A DNA stretch of 64,000 nucleotides from Gordonia insulae (lineage in GTDB: Bacteria; Actinomycetota; Actinomycetes; Mycobacteriales; Mycobacteriaceae): the NCBI RefSeq assembly GCF_003855095.1, contig NZ_CP033972.1:3720001-3784000 (forward strand). Reading direction: 5' to 3'. Below, piece after piece: positions 14,496 through 22,794 of this stretch (positions are counted from its first letter, which is position 1; every line of letters begins with the position of its first letter). A program made the translations under genes and the position numbers. Below the pieces are notes generated by a model that did no database searches, had not been told where the DNA came from, and saw only the letters and a list, made by a program, of their open reading frames with translations.

Positions 14496-15482
14496 CTACT
14501 CCCCCTTCAGAAGCTGGATGATCGGCGCGAACGCATCCATCTGCGTCGGGAAAACACCCACATACGACATCGATGTCCGCCGGCGCACCTCGCGGAGTTG
14601 GTCGGCGATCTCCTCGAACGTGCCGATCGCGAGGTACGGCGACCGCAGGACGTCGTCGACGGTGAACTCGGTGTCGCGCTCGATGTTGGGCGGGTAGCCC
14701 TGCTCGAGTGCCTTGAGCGCCATCTCCGCGGTTGCCTCGCGGTCGTCGGTGATGACGATGACGGCGATCGTCCAGTTCAGTTCGAGGTCGTCGAATCGTT
14801 CGCCGGCGACGTCACGGATCCGGTCGACTCGTTCGGCGGTCTTCTCCAACGTCATGTCGGAGAGCCGCATCTTGCCCTCGCGGGTGGTGCTCGGCGCCAC
14901 CGAGATGATGTCGGCGTGCTTGGCGGCCAGCGCCAGCATCTTCGGCCCACCGCCGCCGACGGCGATCGGTGGTCGAGGTCCCTGGCGTGGCCGTGGGCTG
15001 CCTTCGAGTCCGTTGATCTGGTAGAACTCGCCGTCGAAGTTCACCGTCTCGCCCCGCATCAGGCCGTCGAGGACGGTCAGCGCCTCGTCGAGGCGGCGGA
15101 TGCGCACCCCCGGCGACTCGAACTCGATGCCGGCCTTGTCGAACTCCTCTTTCATCCAGCCCGCGCCGATGCCCAACTCCAGGCGTCCCTTGGACAGGAC
15201 GTCGATGGTGTTGGCCTCCTTGGCGAGCAACGCCGGATGACGCCAGCCGTTGGCGAGCACCGACGTGCCGAGGCGGATCGTGCTGGTGGCCTGGGTGAGC
15301 GCACCGAGTGCCGCGAGGGGACCGACCTGGTTGCCCAGGTGGTCGGGGACCGCGAAGGTGTCGTAGCCGTACTCCTCGGCGGTCTGCGCGAGCTTCACGA
15401 ACTTACGTGCGCCGCCCTCGTCCTTGTTGCCTTCACCGCCGGCACCGAACCGGAACTTGCGCAGGTTCCCGGGTTCGCTCAT
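14496..15482 (-). CDS. F420-dependent LLM-class oxidoreductase
   Basis: The 328-residue protein is a luciferase-like monooxygenase-fold (TIM barrel) oxidoreductase of the actinobacterial F420-dependent type (TIGR03621-like). Recognisable segments are KLAQTAEEYGYDTFAVPDH near the N-terminus, TIRLGTSVLANGWRHPALLAKE, RLELGIGAGWMKEEF and PPIAVGGGGPKMLALAAKHAD. F420H2 rather than FMN as cofactor is inferred from family and phylum. The substrate is unknown. It is placed between culp6 and fadD32, where M. tuberculosis has no extra gene, so it is an insertion relative to that order. Gaps of 253 bp downstream and 206 bp upstream suggest it has its own promoter. The ATG at 15482 starts a normal-length protein. 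Confidence 0.85.
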   Translation of the reverse strand: MSEPGNLRKFRFGAGGEGNKDEGGARKFVKLAQTAEEYGYDTFAVPDHLGNQVGPLAALGALTQATSTIRLGTSVLANGWRHPALLAKEANTIDVLSKGRLELGIGAGWMKEEFDKAGIEFESPGVRIRRLDEALTVLDGLMRGETVNFDGEFYQINGLEGSPRPRQGPRPPIAVGGGGPKMLALAAKHADIISVAPSTTREGKMRLSDMTLEKTAERVDRIRDVAGERFDDLELNWTIAVIVITDDREATAEMALKALEQGYPPNIERDTEFTVDDVLRSPYLAIGTFEEIADQLREVRRRTSMSYVGVFPTQMDAFAPIIQLLKGE

Positions 15483-15688
15483 TCACTGTCTCCTCATGCG
15501 CTGTGCGCTTCGTCGTCTGGGCTCCGCCGTCCTGGAACACGGCGCCCGATCGCCCACACACGTTAATGGAGTACGAGGGCACCACCAAACGAATCGGCAA
15601 AGGTCGGCGGCATTTTAGGGCGCATTCCACATCTGGGACCGATGACCCACCGGCGGGCCGACGTGGCCCACGACACAGTCGGGACGAC

Positions 15689-16690
15689 TCAGTTGTGTTT
15701 CGGCCGAGGCGCCTCGTCGATGACGTCGCTCGCCCAGCCGTACATCCACTGCGTCGCCGTGGAGCCGTCGAGCGACCAGTACCGCGGCGTCGCGTACATG
15801 GCGTGCACCGGGTTGTTGATCGCACCGGCGAGTTGACTCGCCGCCCGTAGCGGATTGGTCACCGTCGGCGAGTCGCAGATCAGATCGCCTGGCGCGCAGA
15901 TGGATTGGACACGGTCCTGCAGCTCGCCGAATCCGCCGCTGCGCGGCCCGGTCATGGTGATGCCGGGCACGATGCCGCGCATGCCGGACAGTGCGATCTC
16001 CGCGCCGACCCCCTCCGGCGATGGTCCGATGTCGTTCTGCTCGCCGGGTTGGCGGCGCCCGTCGGCGATGAGTCCCACACCCAGGACCAGATCCTGATCC
16101 GAGGCGTCGAGGACACCCCGGCCGTTGCCGATGTTGCTCGCGAGGTCACCGGCGATGACCGCGCCCTGCGAGAAGCCCATGATGACGTAACGGGTCAGCG
16201 GACAGTTCTTGTTGGTGTCGATGATCTTGCCGGCCGCCCGCTTGTAGCCCTGCGTGCGCGAGACGTTGTAGTCGGCCTGCCGGTCGGCGAGATTGGTCGG
16301 ATTCCGGAACTGGGCGATGTACGGGACCGTGTAGACGCTCGTGCGCGACGACGGGAACTGTTCGGAGAGCGCACTGGAGACCCGCAACATCAGCGACCGC
16401 GGATTGGCGCTCGGGTTGTACGGGTCGTCGTCGGGCGACGACTCCCAGGTGCCCGGGATGACCACGGTCAGTACGTCGGGGCAGTCGGCGGACTGGGCGT
16501 CGGGACGCTCCTTGGTCTCCGACGTCGACGGCCCACCCGGGATGCGCGGGAGGCGCGGCGGTCCCGGCTGCAACAGCGTGATCACCAGGACCACGATGAG
16601 GATGATCGCGAGGATCGCCAGCAGACCGAGAAAGAGCAGGAGTTTCGGCAGCCTGCGCTTGCCGCGCGGCTTCGCCTTACGTGCACCCAC
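15689..16690 (-). CDS. culp6: Culp6-type cutinase-like serine hydrolase (Rv3802c family)
   Basis: This is the homologue of the essential Rv3802c, an envelope phospholipase/thioesterase tied to mycolate metabolism. The 333-residue protein starts with a basic tip and one long hydrophobic helix (about residues 15-40), a signal anchor that places the domain outside the membrane. The alpha/beta-hydrolase domain carries the nucleophile Ser174 in MGFSQGA. Asp in APGDLICDS and His in NPVHAMYA complete a plausible triad; the two Cys around the Asp probably form the cutinase disulfide. The GTG at 16690 follows the DUF732 lipoprotein stop by 2 bp, so the two are co-transcribed. Synteny with pks13/fadD32 supports the name. 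Confidence 0.92.
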   Translation of the reverse strand: MGARKAKPRGKRRLPKLLLFLGLLAILAIILIVVLVITLLQPGPPRLPRIPGGPSTSETKERPDAQSADCPDVLTVVIPGTWESSPDDDPYNPSANPRSLMLRVSSALSEQFPSSRTSVYTVPYIAQFRNPTNLADRQADYNVSRTQGYKRAAGKIIDTNKNCPLTRYVIMGFSQGAVIAGDLASNIGNGRGVLDASDQDLVLGVGLIADGRRQPGEQNDIGPSPEGVGAEIALSGMRGIVPGITMTGPRSGGFGELQDRVQSICAPGDLICDSPTVTNPLRAASQLAGAINNPVHAMYATPRYWSLDGSTATQWMYGWASDVIDEAPRPKHN

Positions 16691-16692
16691 CG

Positions 16693-17238
16693 TCAGCAGT
16701 AGTGCTCGTCAGCGGCCTTGATCACCCGGTCGGCCTTGGCATTGGCCTCGGCCACCGTCTTGGTGCCCGGGCCGACGGACGCCGTGACGAACGCCTTCAC
16801 CGTCACGGGGTCGGTGCCTTTGCGACGCTCGTTGCAGACGTACTCGGCCATCGTGAGCGCGACGGAGTTGTCGGCGTCGCCCATGAACGTCACGTTCTGC
16901 GACTTCAGGGCGGCGAGATAGGCCTGCCCCTTGGGCGTCATCTTCTGCCCGTTCGGACCCGGGAAGTTCTGCGGGACGTTGGTGCTCGGGTTGGGTGCGG
17001 TGGCCGGCAGCGCCGAACCGGCGGTCGGCGATTGGGTGTCGTCCGCCGACGGCGCCGCGGAGGCGGCCGACGACTCGTCGGCTGAACTCGGCTGCGTCGA
17101 ATACATCGATGTGGTCGTGACCGGATTGCTGGTGATCGGAGCGGTGGCCGTGGAGTCGTCGGCACACGCCGACACCGAACCCAGCGTCAGCGCGGCTCCC
17201 GCCACCACCATCGCGAGTTGCAGAAACTTACTGGTCAT
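16693..17238 (-). CDS. DUF732 domain lipoprotein
   Basis: The 181-residue product begins with a lipoprotein signal: a hydrophobic run LQLAMVVAGAALTLG followed by the lipobox VSAC, so it should be lipid-anchored on the outer face of the membrane. A Thr/Ser/Ala/Pro-rich spacer (about residues 30-95) precedes a C-terminal DUF732 domain with two Cys (in YVCNERR and the final HYC), which probably pair. The function of DUF732 is unknown; it is common among exported mycobacterial proteins. The ATG at 17238 is preceded by GAGGAAG at good spacing. It is coupled to culp6 (2-bp gap), suggesting a partner or accessory of that hydrolase, which is an inference from position. Confidence 0.82.
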   Translation of the reverse strand: MTSKFLQLAMVVAGAALTLGSVSACADDSTATAPITSNPVTTTSMYSTQPSSADESSAASAAPSADDTQSPTAGSALPATAPNPSTNVPQNFPGPNGQKMTPKGQAYLAALKSQNVTFMGDADNSVALTMAEYVCNERRKGTDPVTVKAFVTASVGPGTKTVAEANAKADRVIKAADEHYC

Positions 17239-17468
17239 CGTCACTTCCTCGTCGCGCCAGAGCGGTGGTCGTCGTGCCCCGTCCGCCCCGGCTCCCACAC
17301 CTGGTGCTGCGCCCTGCCTCTCGGCGGTCCGCCTTGCCGCCAGGCTACCCGCTCAGCACGACGTCTCCGGCCGCCCGACCCGCGCGACCAGCGGAAACGC
17401 TTCGATTCCTCAGCGAAGTTTCAGGCCGGGCGACCCCTGCGCTCAGATTGGCGCCCGGCCGGGCCGTG
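17239..17468. other. Intergenic gap upstream of the DUF732-culp6 pair
   Basis: No gene is visible in these 230 bp. A minus-strand TAGCCT at 17342-17347 could be a -10 for the lipoprotein-culp6 pair, about 100 bp before the ATG, but no good -35 is seen. No terminator hairpin with a T-run was found after the mycolyltransferase stop. Confidence 0.3.
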
Positions 17469-19016
17469 TCACTTGGTGACACGGGCCCCGTCCTTGACCG
17501 TCCAGACGATCTTCCCGTGCTGGAAGGTGTTGAATCGGCCCTTGCCGTCGCGGGTAGGCATCTCGTCGCTGGTCGGTAGTCCCAGCTTGCCGCCCGGACC
17601 ACCGGCCGCCACGTACGCGCCGCCGATACCGCCGCCGACGATCTTCGGTCCCTTCGGCCCGGTGATGATCCGGCCGCCACGGAAGTCCTGCGCCTTGCCG
17701 CCGGGCACGCCGTACACGGGTGTCAGGCATTCACCGAGCGAGGAGCGGTTGGGGTCGTAGACCTTCTTGAACGATCCGGTGACGCGGCAGGCCGGGCGGT
17801 CGCCGAGCAGACCCAGCGCTCCCGCGGCCTGCGGCCACGACTGCTGAAGCTCGAACTGCCAGTACGGCCACGTGTGGGTACCCGACGGCCGGTAGACGGC
17901 CTGACCGGGGATGCCCAGCTGGTTGAGCTTGATGGCGAATTGCTGCGACGTCACGCGGCTCAGGATCTCCAGCCCCACCCCGGAGTAGTTGGTCGCCAGC
18001 ATCGGGATGTCGGAGGGTTTGTCGTGCGGGCCGACGAGGCCGTTGCCCGAAGAGACGTAGATGCTGGTGCCGCGCAGCTTGTCGGCAAGGAGGTAGGGAT
18101 CGTGCTCCTTCCACGCCGGGTCGCTCGGCGGACCGAACATCTTCATCGAGTCGTAGCCGCCACCGTCGCGCAGGGCGAACTGGATGGCCTGCGGCATGCC
18201 GTACGAGGTCATCTGCAGGATGCCGGAGAACGACGCGGCGTACTTGTAGAAACCGGGGTTGCGGGACGCCAGCATCATGGCGGCCGACCCACCCATGGAC
18301 AGTCCCTGGATGCCGCGCACGTCCGTCGAGCGCCAGGGGCCCTCGAGGATCGGCGGCAGTTCCTTGATCAGGAACGTCTCCCAGCGGTAGAGCTTGCCCT
18401 TGTCGCCCTCTTTCCAGTCGGTGTAGAAGCTCGACTCGCCACCGATCGGGAGGACGACGTTGACGTTCTTGTCCTTGTAGAAGTCCTCGATGTTGGTGTT
18501 GATGATCCAGCCGCTCTGATCCTCCTGCGCGCGCAGACCGTCGAGTGTCACCAGCTGGGGGAACTTCTCCCGCGGCTTGGCCCACCAGTCCCGGGCCAGC
18601 AGGATCTGCACCTGGATGGTGGCGCCCATCGCCGGTGAGTACACCCAGAGGGCGACGCGACGATCGGAATACCAGAACGTGTTGGTGACCCGGACCGGCT
18701 GATTCGCGGTCGGCGACGGCACCAGCGGTGCGGCCGATCGCGGGGCCGGAGCGGATTCGGGAGCGGCCGGCTGGGGTGCCGGGGCGCCCGATCGCGGTGC
18801 CGGTGCCTCGGGTGCGGGCGACTGGGGCGCCGATGGCGGCGCGGCCGGGGCGCCCGGCTGTGGCGCGGGCTCGGCGCCGGCGGGGAGGGCCGGTGCCACG
18901 ATCACGAGGACGGCTGCGACAACTCCCGCCGCGCCGGCCACGAGCCTGCCCCTGGGCACCTCGCTGCGCCCCCGTCCACTGTGCGTCGTATGACGCCGAA
19001 TCACTCGCCAGTTCAC
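17469..19016 (-). CDS. Antigen-85-type mycolyltransferase with C-terminal LGFP repeat
   Basis: Enzymes of this family transfer mycolic acids between trehalose mono-mycolates and onto arabinogalactan. The 515-residue protein has a signal sequence ending about residue 48 (PALPAGAEP) and a Pro/Ala-rich linker to about 105. The esterase domain has nucleophile Ser240 in GLSMGG and His381 in GTHTWPYW. A C-terminal extension (about residues 405-515) contains one LGFP-type repeat, recognisable from KLGLPTSDEM and FQHGKIVWTV. LGFP modules are thought to tether proteins to the cell wall; corynebacterial mycolyltransferases carry such tails but the classic mycobacterial Ag85 proteins do not. The GTG at 19016 has a GGAG 8 nt upstream. 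It occupies the fbpD/MPT51 slot. Confidence 0.93.
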   Translation of the reverse strand: MNWRVIRRHTTHSGRGRSEVPRGRLVAGAAGVVAAVLVIVAPALPAGAEPAPQPGAPAAPPSAPQSPAPEAPAPRSGAPAPQPAAPESAPAPRSAAPLVPSPTANQPVRVTNTFWYSDRRVALWVYSPAMGATIQVQILLARDWWAKPREKFPQLVTLDGLRAQEDQSGWIINTNIEDFYKDKNVNVVLPIGGESSFYTDWKEGDKGKLYRWETFLIKELPPILEGPWRSTDVRGIQGLSMGGSAAMMLASRNPGFYKYAASFSGILQMTSYGMPQAIQFALRDGGGYDSMKMFGPPSDPAWKEHDPYLLADKLRGTSIYVSSGNGLVGPHDKPSDIPMLATNYSGVGLEILSRVTSQQFAIKLNQLGIPGQAVYRPSGTHTWPYWQFELQQSWPQAAGALGLLGDRPACRVTGSFKKVYDPNRSSLGECLTPVYGVPGGKAQDFRGGRIITGPKGPKIVGGGIGGAYVAAGGPGGKLGLPTSDEMPTRDGKGRFNTFQHGKIVWTVKDGARVTK

Positions 19017-19110
19017 CCTCGGAACTCCTTCTCACCCACTGAGCATCTCGGCGTCTGCGCTGGTGAGCGAGTAACTCTTTCCCCAGAAGTCACATCAAAC
19101 CCACAGATAA

Positions 19111-19149
19111 CAGAACGCCCTACGTGTTTCTTACACGTAGGGCGTTCTG
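19111..19149. terminator. Strong rho-independent type hairpin, 17-bp perfect stem
   Basis: Arms 19111-19127 and 19133-19149 are perfect inverted copies (cagaacgccctacgtgt and its complement) around a 5-nt loop ttctt. On the plus side it is followed by TTTT; on the minus side, the direction of the flanking genes, by TTATCTG. It lies between the two mycolyltransferase genes, 85 bp past the upstream one, and should separate them into distinct transcripts. Confidence 0.8.
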
Positions 19150-19233
19150 TTTTGCGTGCGCCACGCTGTTACGCGTGGGATTTGTGTGACTGATGTTGCC
19201 GGGCTGGGTGGGTCTCCACCCGCCCCGCCGCGA

Positions 19234-20223
19234 TCAGCGGAAGAAGCCTCGGTTCTTGGCGTTCCACAGCATGTCCTGCCAGTAGCCCCACGCGTGGGTG
19301 CCGTTGGCGTAGTAGGTCATGAGCGGCACGCCCTGGACGAACGCCGCAGCCTCGAATGCCTTCGCCTGGGTGAATGCCAGGACCTCCAGCGTCGAACCCT
19401 TGAACAGGTCGTCGAACACGTTCGGCAGTGCGTTGTACTGACCGAACAGGCCGTTGCCCGAGCCGACGAAGATCTTCATGCCGTGCATGCGGTTGATGTT
19501 CATGAACGGGTCGTTGGCGAACCAGCGCGGGCTCCACGGCGGTCCCCACATGCTGTCGATGTTCCACGGCTTGGGGTCGACGTCGAACATGGCCAGACGC
19601 AGCGCGGTGCGCATGCCGGGCGCGTTCAGGAAGTTGTAACCCGACAGCGATGCGGCACGGTCGAAGTTCCGGCGGTTCTGCGCACCGATCACCAGTGCGG
19701 CGTTACCGCCCATCGACAGACCGGCGACCGCGTACTTGCGGCTGGCGCCGACCCGGAAGCCACGCGCATCGAGAGCGCGCACCAGGGTGTTGGTGATGAC
19801 GCAGTTCCACTTGTAGGTGTAGCGCTGTCCGTTGAAGTTCGACGGCGCATCCCAGTCGGTGTAGAAGCTGGCCGGCCCACCGATGGGTTCGACGACGTTG
19901 ACGCCGGAACGCACCATCTCCTGGACGTTGGAGTTGATCTCCCAGCCGCTGTAGTCGTACTGGGCGCGCATGCCGTCGAGCAGGATGACGGTCTTGTAGT
20001 TGCCCGGCCGCTTCCAGGCACGGACCTTCACGTTCGGCATGCCGCAACCGTTGACGTAGAACTGCTGCAGTCCGACCTGCGTCCCACCGATCCGGGCGTT
20101 CGCCTGGCCGGCGCCGCCGATCACACCGGCGAGCCCGACGATCGTCGCCATCGCGATGAACGCGGCGATGAATCGGTTAGGCGCCCGGCCGGCCATTCGC
20201 GGCTTGGCAGAAGCTTCGCGCAT
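19234..20223 (-). CDS. Antigen 85-type mycolyltransferase (Fbp family)
   Basis: This is a secreted diacylglycerol/trehalose mycolyltransferase in the fbpA position next to aftB. The 329-residue protein has a signal peptide with hydrophobic core FIAAFIAMATIVGLAGVIGG and cleavage near ANA (about residue 43). The mature domain holds VILLDGMRAQYDYSGWEIN, the oxyanion and nucleophile motif AGLSMGG (Ser170), and His310 in NGTHAWGYW, matching the Ser-Glu-His triad of antigen 85. It has no LGFP tail, unlike its downstream paralogue. The ATG at 20223 has AGGGAG at suitable distance; a GTG-led extension is possible but would spoil the signal peptide. A CRP-like palindrome lies 199 bp upstream of the start. 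Confidence 0.95.
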   Translation of the reverse strand: MREASAKPRMAGRAPNRFIAAFIAMATIVGLAGVIGGAGQANARIGGTQVGLQQFYVNGCGMPNVKVRAWKRPGNYKTVILLDGMRAQYDYSGWEINSNVQEMVRSGVNVVEPIGGPASFYTDWDAPSNFNGQRYTYKWNCVITNTLVRALDARGFRVGASRKYAVAGLSMGGNAALVIGAQNRRNFDRAASLSGYNFLNAPGMRTALRLAMFDVDPKPWNIDSMWGPPWSPRWFANDPFMNINRMHGMKIFVGSGNGLFGQYNALPNVFDDLFKGSTLEVLAFTQAKAFEAAAFVQGVPLMTYYANGTHAWGYWQDMLWNAKNRGFFR

Positions 20224-20421
20224 CGACTGATATCTCCCTCTGTCACCCGGTTCCACCAGGGAATCCTCCCCGTTTCACCAGATCGTTCTGCGACACCCGG
20301 CCGCCGGCCTCCCCCGAAACGGCGCCTGCACGAACCTGTGAATCGTTCGTCACGCAGCCCGTTTTCGGCCGCTCAGCACCGTTTGGGGAGCCTATTGCAT
20401 ACCCCCAACGCTGACAAACCC

Positions 20422-20437
20422 TGTGATTGCACTCACA
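20422..20437. promoter_or_regulatory. CRP/GlxR-type binding palindrome TGTGA-N6-TCACA
   Basis: TGTGATTGCACTCACA is a perfect match to the consensus TGTGA-N6-TCACA of CRP-family regulators (Rv3676 in M. tuberculosis, GlxR in corynebacteria). It lies in the 378-bp gap between aftB and the mycolyltransferase gene, 199 bp upstream of the latter's ATG. No other gene starts in this gap, so the mycolyltransferase is the likely target. No convincing -10/-35 pair was found in the rest of the gap. Confidence 0.6.
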
Positions 20438-20601
20438 TGAATCTGACGGCAACCTGTGATCCGGCTGAGGCCTTGCTTCCGCTTCCGGGTGTCCTGGTTC
20501 CGTAGCTCTATCGAACCCGACGGGCCGAACGTTACCGATTCGAGATATTGCGAGGCAAACCGGGCGCTCAGGTGGGTCTCAGGCGCCGGGAGCGAAGCGA
20601 G

Positions 20602-22794
20602 TCAGCGCGGGTGGATACGTGGCGGCATCTGCAGGCCGCAGCGCTGGATCTCGTACTCGGGTTCGCGCTCGATCCGGTAGTCGGTGAAGACGAACGACTG
20701 TTTGAGGTTGTGCTTGAACCGCTCGAAGCTCCACGGCCCCTCGAAGGAGGCGAACCGGTCCTTCGTCTGCGGGCAGGTGAGAGCCACCTGGGCCTGTCGC
20801 ACGAGGTCCTCGTCGAGGTAGCCGGGCAGCACCGGCTTCTTGGGGTAGGCGCCCGCCTCGGCGACCACCCATTCCGACGGCAGCACCTTGTCGTGGCCGA
20901 TGCGACCGTCCTCGAGGCGTTCGGTGTGGGCCGCCAGCGGATAGGCGAGGCCCATCTGGTCGATGACCCGGACGTCGAGCGGCGCGTTCATGCTCGTCAT
21001 GCCCAGATTGAGGAAGTAGACGGTCACCTTGCGCTCGGCACCCTTGGGCATGACGCCGGGTAGCTGCGCGACGTACCACTCGTCGTAGTTGAACGACGGC
21101 AGGATGACGCCGCCCTCGCTGTGGTACTTGTCGATCCACTCCACCATCGCGCGCATACGCGGGTAGTCGAGGTAGTCCTCGGCGGTCACCGGGTTCTCGT
21201 TGCCCATGTTGGTGACGTAGAACCGGCGTTCGTCGACGATGCCGCTGCGGCCGATGTCGATGCCCGCGTTGGGCAACACGTTCTGATGGCACACGACGGC
21301 CCACGCGACCGTGGTCACCCACAGTGCCGCCATGATCGTCGACCCGGCGAGCTGCAGACGGGTGCGACGCCGGGTGCCGTCGACCGGGGCCGGGTTGCCG
21401 TCGGCGGGTTCCGATTCGCCGTCGGTGACATCGGTTTCGCCGGCGGCGGGGGTCCGTCGGAACGCCGCGCGGACGTGGGCCGGGATCGTGATCGGCAGGA
21501 CCATCAGCGGGAGCAGCAGGGTGAACAGCGGGACCAGCATGACGCGGCCGTGCATGAAGTCGCCACCCTGGCGAATCCAGTAGATGCCGCCGATCAGACC
21601 GGCCACGAGGATCGTGACGGTCACCGCGGTCGGCGTCTGCAGTCCGGCCGACCAGGCGCCCAGACGTCGTCGCCACGACTTCTCGTCCGGCTTCTCGACG
21701 GCGTCGGTGCCGGTGGCTTCATCGTCGGTGGCTTCACCGTCGGTGGCGGCGGCGTCGGTGGCGGCGGCGTCGGTGGTTTCGACGTCGGGTTCGTCGCGGA
21801 ACCGGCGTGCGACGACGAGCAGCACCCCGGCGACGATCACCAGGACGACGGGCAGCACCAGGACATACGGACCGAAGAGATTGCCGACGTAGATGAAGCC
21901 CTGATGCCACTTGGCGCCGCTCGCATCCTTGGCGACGGCCGGATTCGGTACGAGCAGGCCGTAGTAGCCCATGCGGAAGATCTGGTAGCCGACCGGTAGA
22001 ACGGCCGCGACGACGACCATCCCGATGCGCAACTTCCACGACGACGGAGCCAGCAGCACCAGCAGCAGTGTCAGACCACCGAGCACGGTCAGTTCCGGAC
22101 GGACCAGCGGCGCCAGGCCGGCGGTGAAGGCCAAGGCGAGGTTGGCCGCGACCACACCGCGTCCGCGGCCGGTGCGCCGACTCCACGCCACCAGCTGGCA
22201 CCACAGCAGCGCGATCCAGAAGATGCAGAGGCCGTTCTCCAGGCCGCTGGTCGCGAAGTCGCGAGCCGGCGGCAGTGCGATGTAGACGATCGCGCCGAAC
22301 GGGAGCAGCAGGGTGTACCCGTCACCGGTCAGCCCGCCCAGACGGGTCCGGAACAGTCTGGCGGTGCCGTACATCGCGATCGGGATCGCCGCCAGGGACA
22401 TCACCAGCGCCACCCAGAGGGCGACGTACTCGAGCTGACCGTCGGTGATCCAGGCCCAGAACCACAGGATGTAGGTCCAGGCCGTCGAGGTGTTGGCCTC
22501 GACGCGTTCGCCCGCGTTGAAGACCGGTCCGTTACCGGCGAACAGGTTGCGCAGGGTGCGCAGGACGATGAGGCCGTCGTCGGCGATCCATCGACGCTGC
22601 CACGCACCGATCGCGAAGAAGGTGGTCACCGCGATCGCACCGACGGCGAAGCTGATGGTGGGCACCCATTGGCGCGGCCCCCAGGAGCCCGGGAAGCGAC
22701 GCGTCCCGCGCCGGGTCGCTGTGTCGCGCTCGGTGTCTACGGAGTCGTCGGCCGATTCGTCGGTGCTGTCGTTGAGGACCTCAGGAGACTGCAT
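20602..22794 (-). CDS. aftB: AftB, terminal beta-(1-2)-arabinofuranosyltransferase
   Basis: AftB adds the terminal beta-arabinofuranose of arabinogalactan and lipoarabinomannan from decaprenyl-phosphoryl-arabinose on the outer face of the membrane. The 730-residue protein is a GT-C polytopic enzyme. The first extracellular loop has RRWIADDGLIVLRTLRNL with the catalytic acidic pair, then GERVEANTSTAWTYILW. About ten hydrophobic segments follow, then a soluble C-terminal domain containing SGIVDERRFY, DYLDYPRM and RVIDQMGLAYPLAAHTERL, all strongly conserved in the family. A charged Ala/Thr/Asp-rich cytoplasmic insertion (about residues 345-385) makes it longer than the roughly 630-residue M. tuberculosis protein. 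The ATG at 22794 overlaps the ubiA stop by 14 bp; a GTG at 22806 is possible. Confidence 0.93.
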   Translation of the reverse strand: MQSPEVLNDSTDESADDSVDTERDTATRRGTRRFPGSWGPRQWVPTISFAVGAIAVTTFFAIGAWQRRWIADDGLIVLRTLRNLFAGNGPVFNAGERVEANTSTAWTYILWFWAWITDGQLEYVALWVALVMSLAAIPIAMYGTARLFRTRLGGLTGDGYTLLLPFGAIVYIALPPARDFATSGLENGLCIFWIALLWCQLVAWSRRTGRGRGVVAANLALAFTAGLAPLVRPELTVLGGLTLLLVLLAPSSWKLRIGMVVVAAVLPVGYQIFRMGYYGLLVPNPAVAKDASGAKWHQGFIYVGNLFGPYVLVLPVVLVIVAGVLLVVARRFRDEPDVETTDAAATDAAATDGEATDDEATGTDAVEKPDEKSWRRRLGAWSAGLQTPTAVTVTILVAGLIGGIYWIRQGGDFMHGRVMLVPLFTLLLPLMVLPITIPAHVRAAFRRTPAAGETDVTDGESEPADGNPAPVDGTRRRTRLQLAGSTIMAALWVTTVAWAVVCHQNVLPNAGIDIGRSGIVDERRFYVTNMGNENPVTAEDYLDYPRMRAMVEWIDKYHSEGGVILPSFNYDEWYVAQLPGVMPKGAERKVTVYFLNLGMTSMNAPLDVRVIDQMGLAYPLAAHTERLEDGRIGHDKVLPSEWVVAEAGAYPKKPVLPGYLDEDLVRQAQVALTCPQTKDRFASFEGPWSFERFKHNLKQSFVFTDYRIEREPEYEIQRCGLQMPPRIHPR

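Noticed and set aside
20337..20356. TGTGAATCGTTCGTCAC as a second CRP site
   Set aside because: The half sites are separated by 8 rather than 6 bases, so it does not fit the consensus.
20244..20452. Small minus-strand frame in the aftB-mycolyltransferase gap
   Set aside because: No ribosome binding site, Arg/Gly-rich random look, and it overlaps the CRP-like palindrome.
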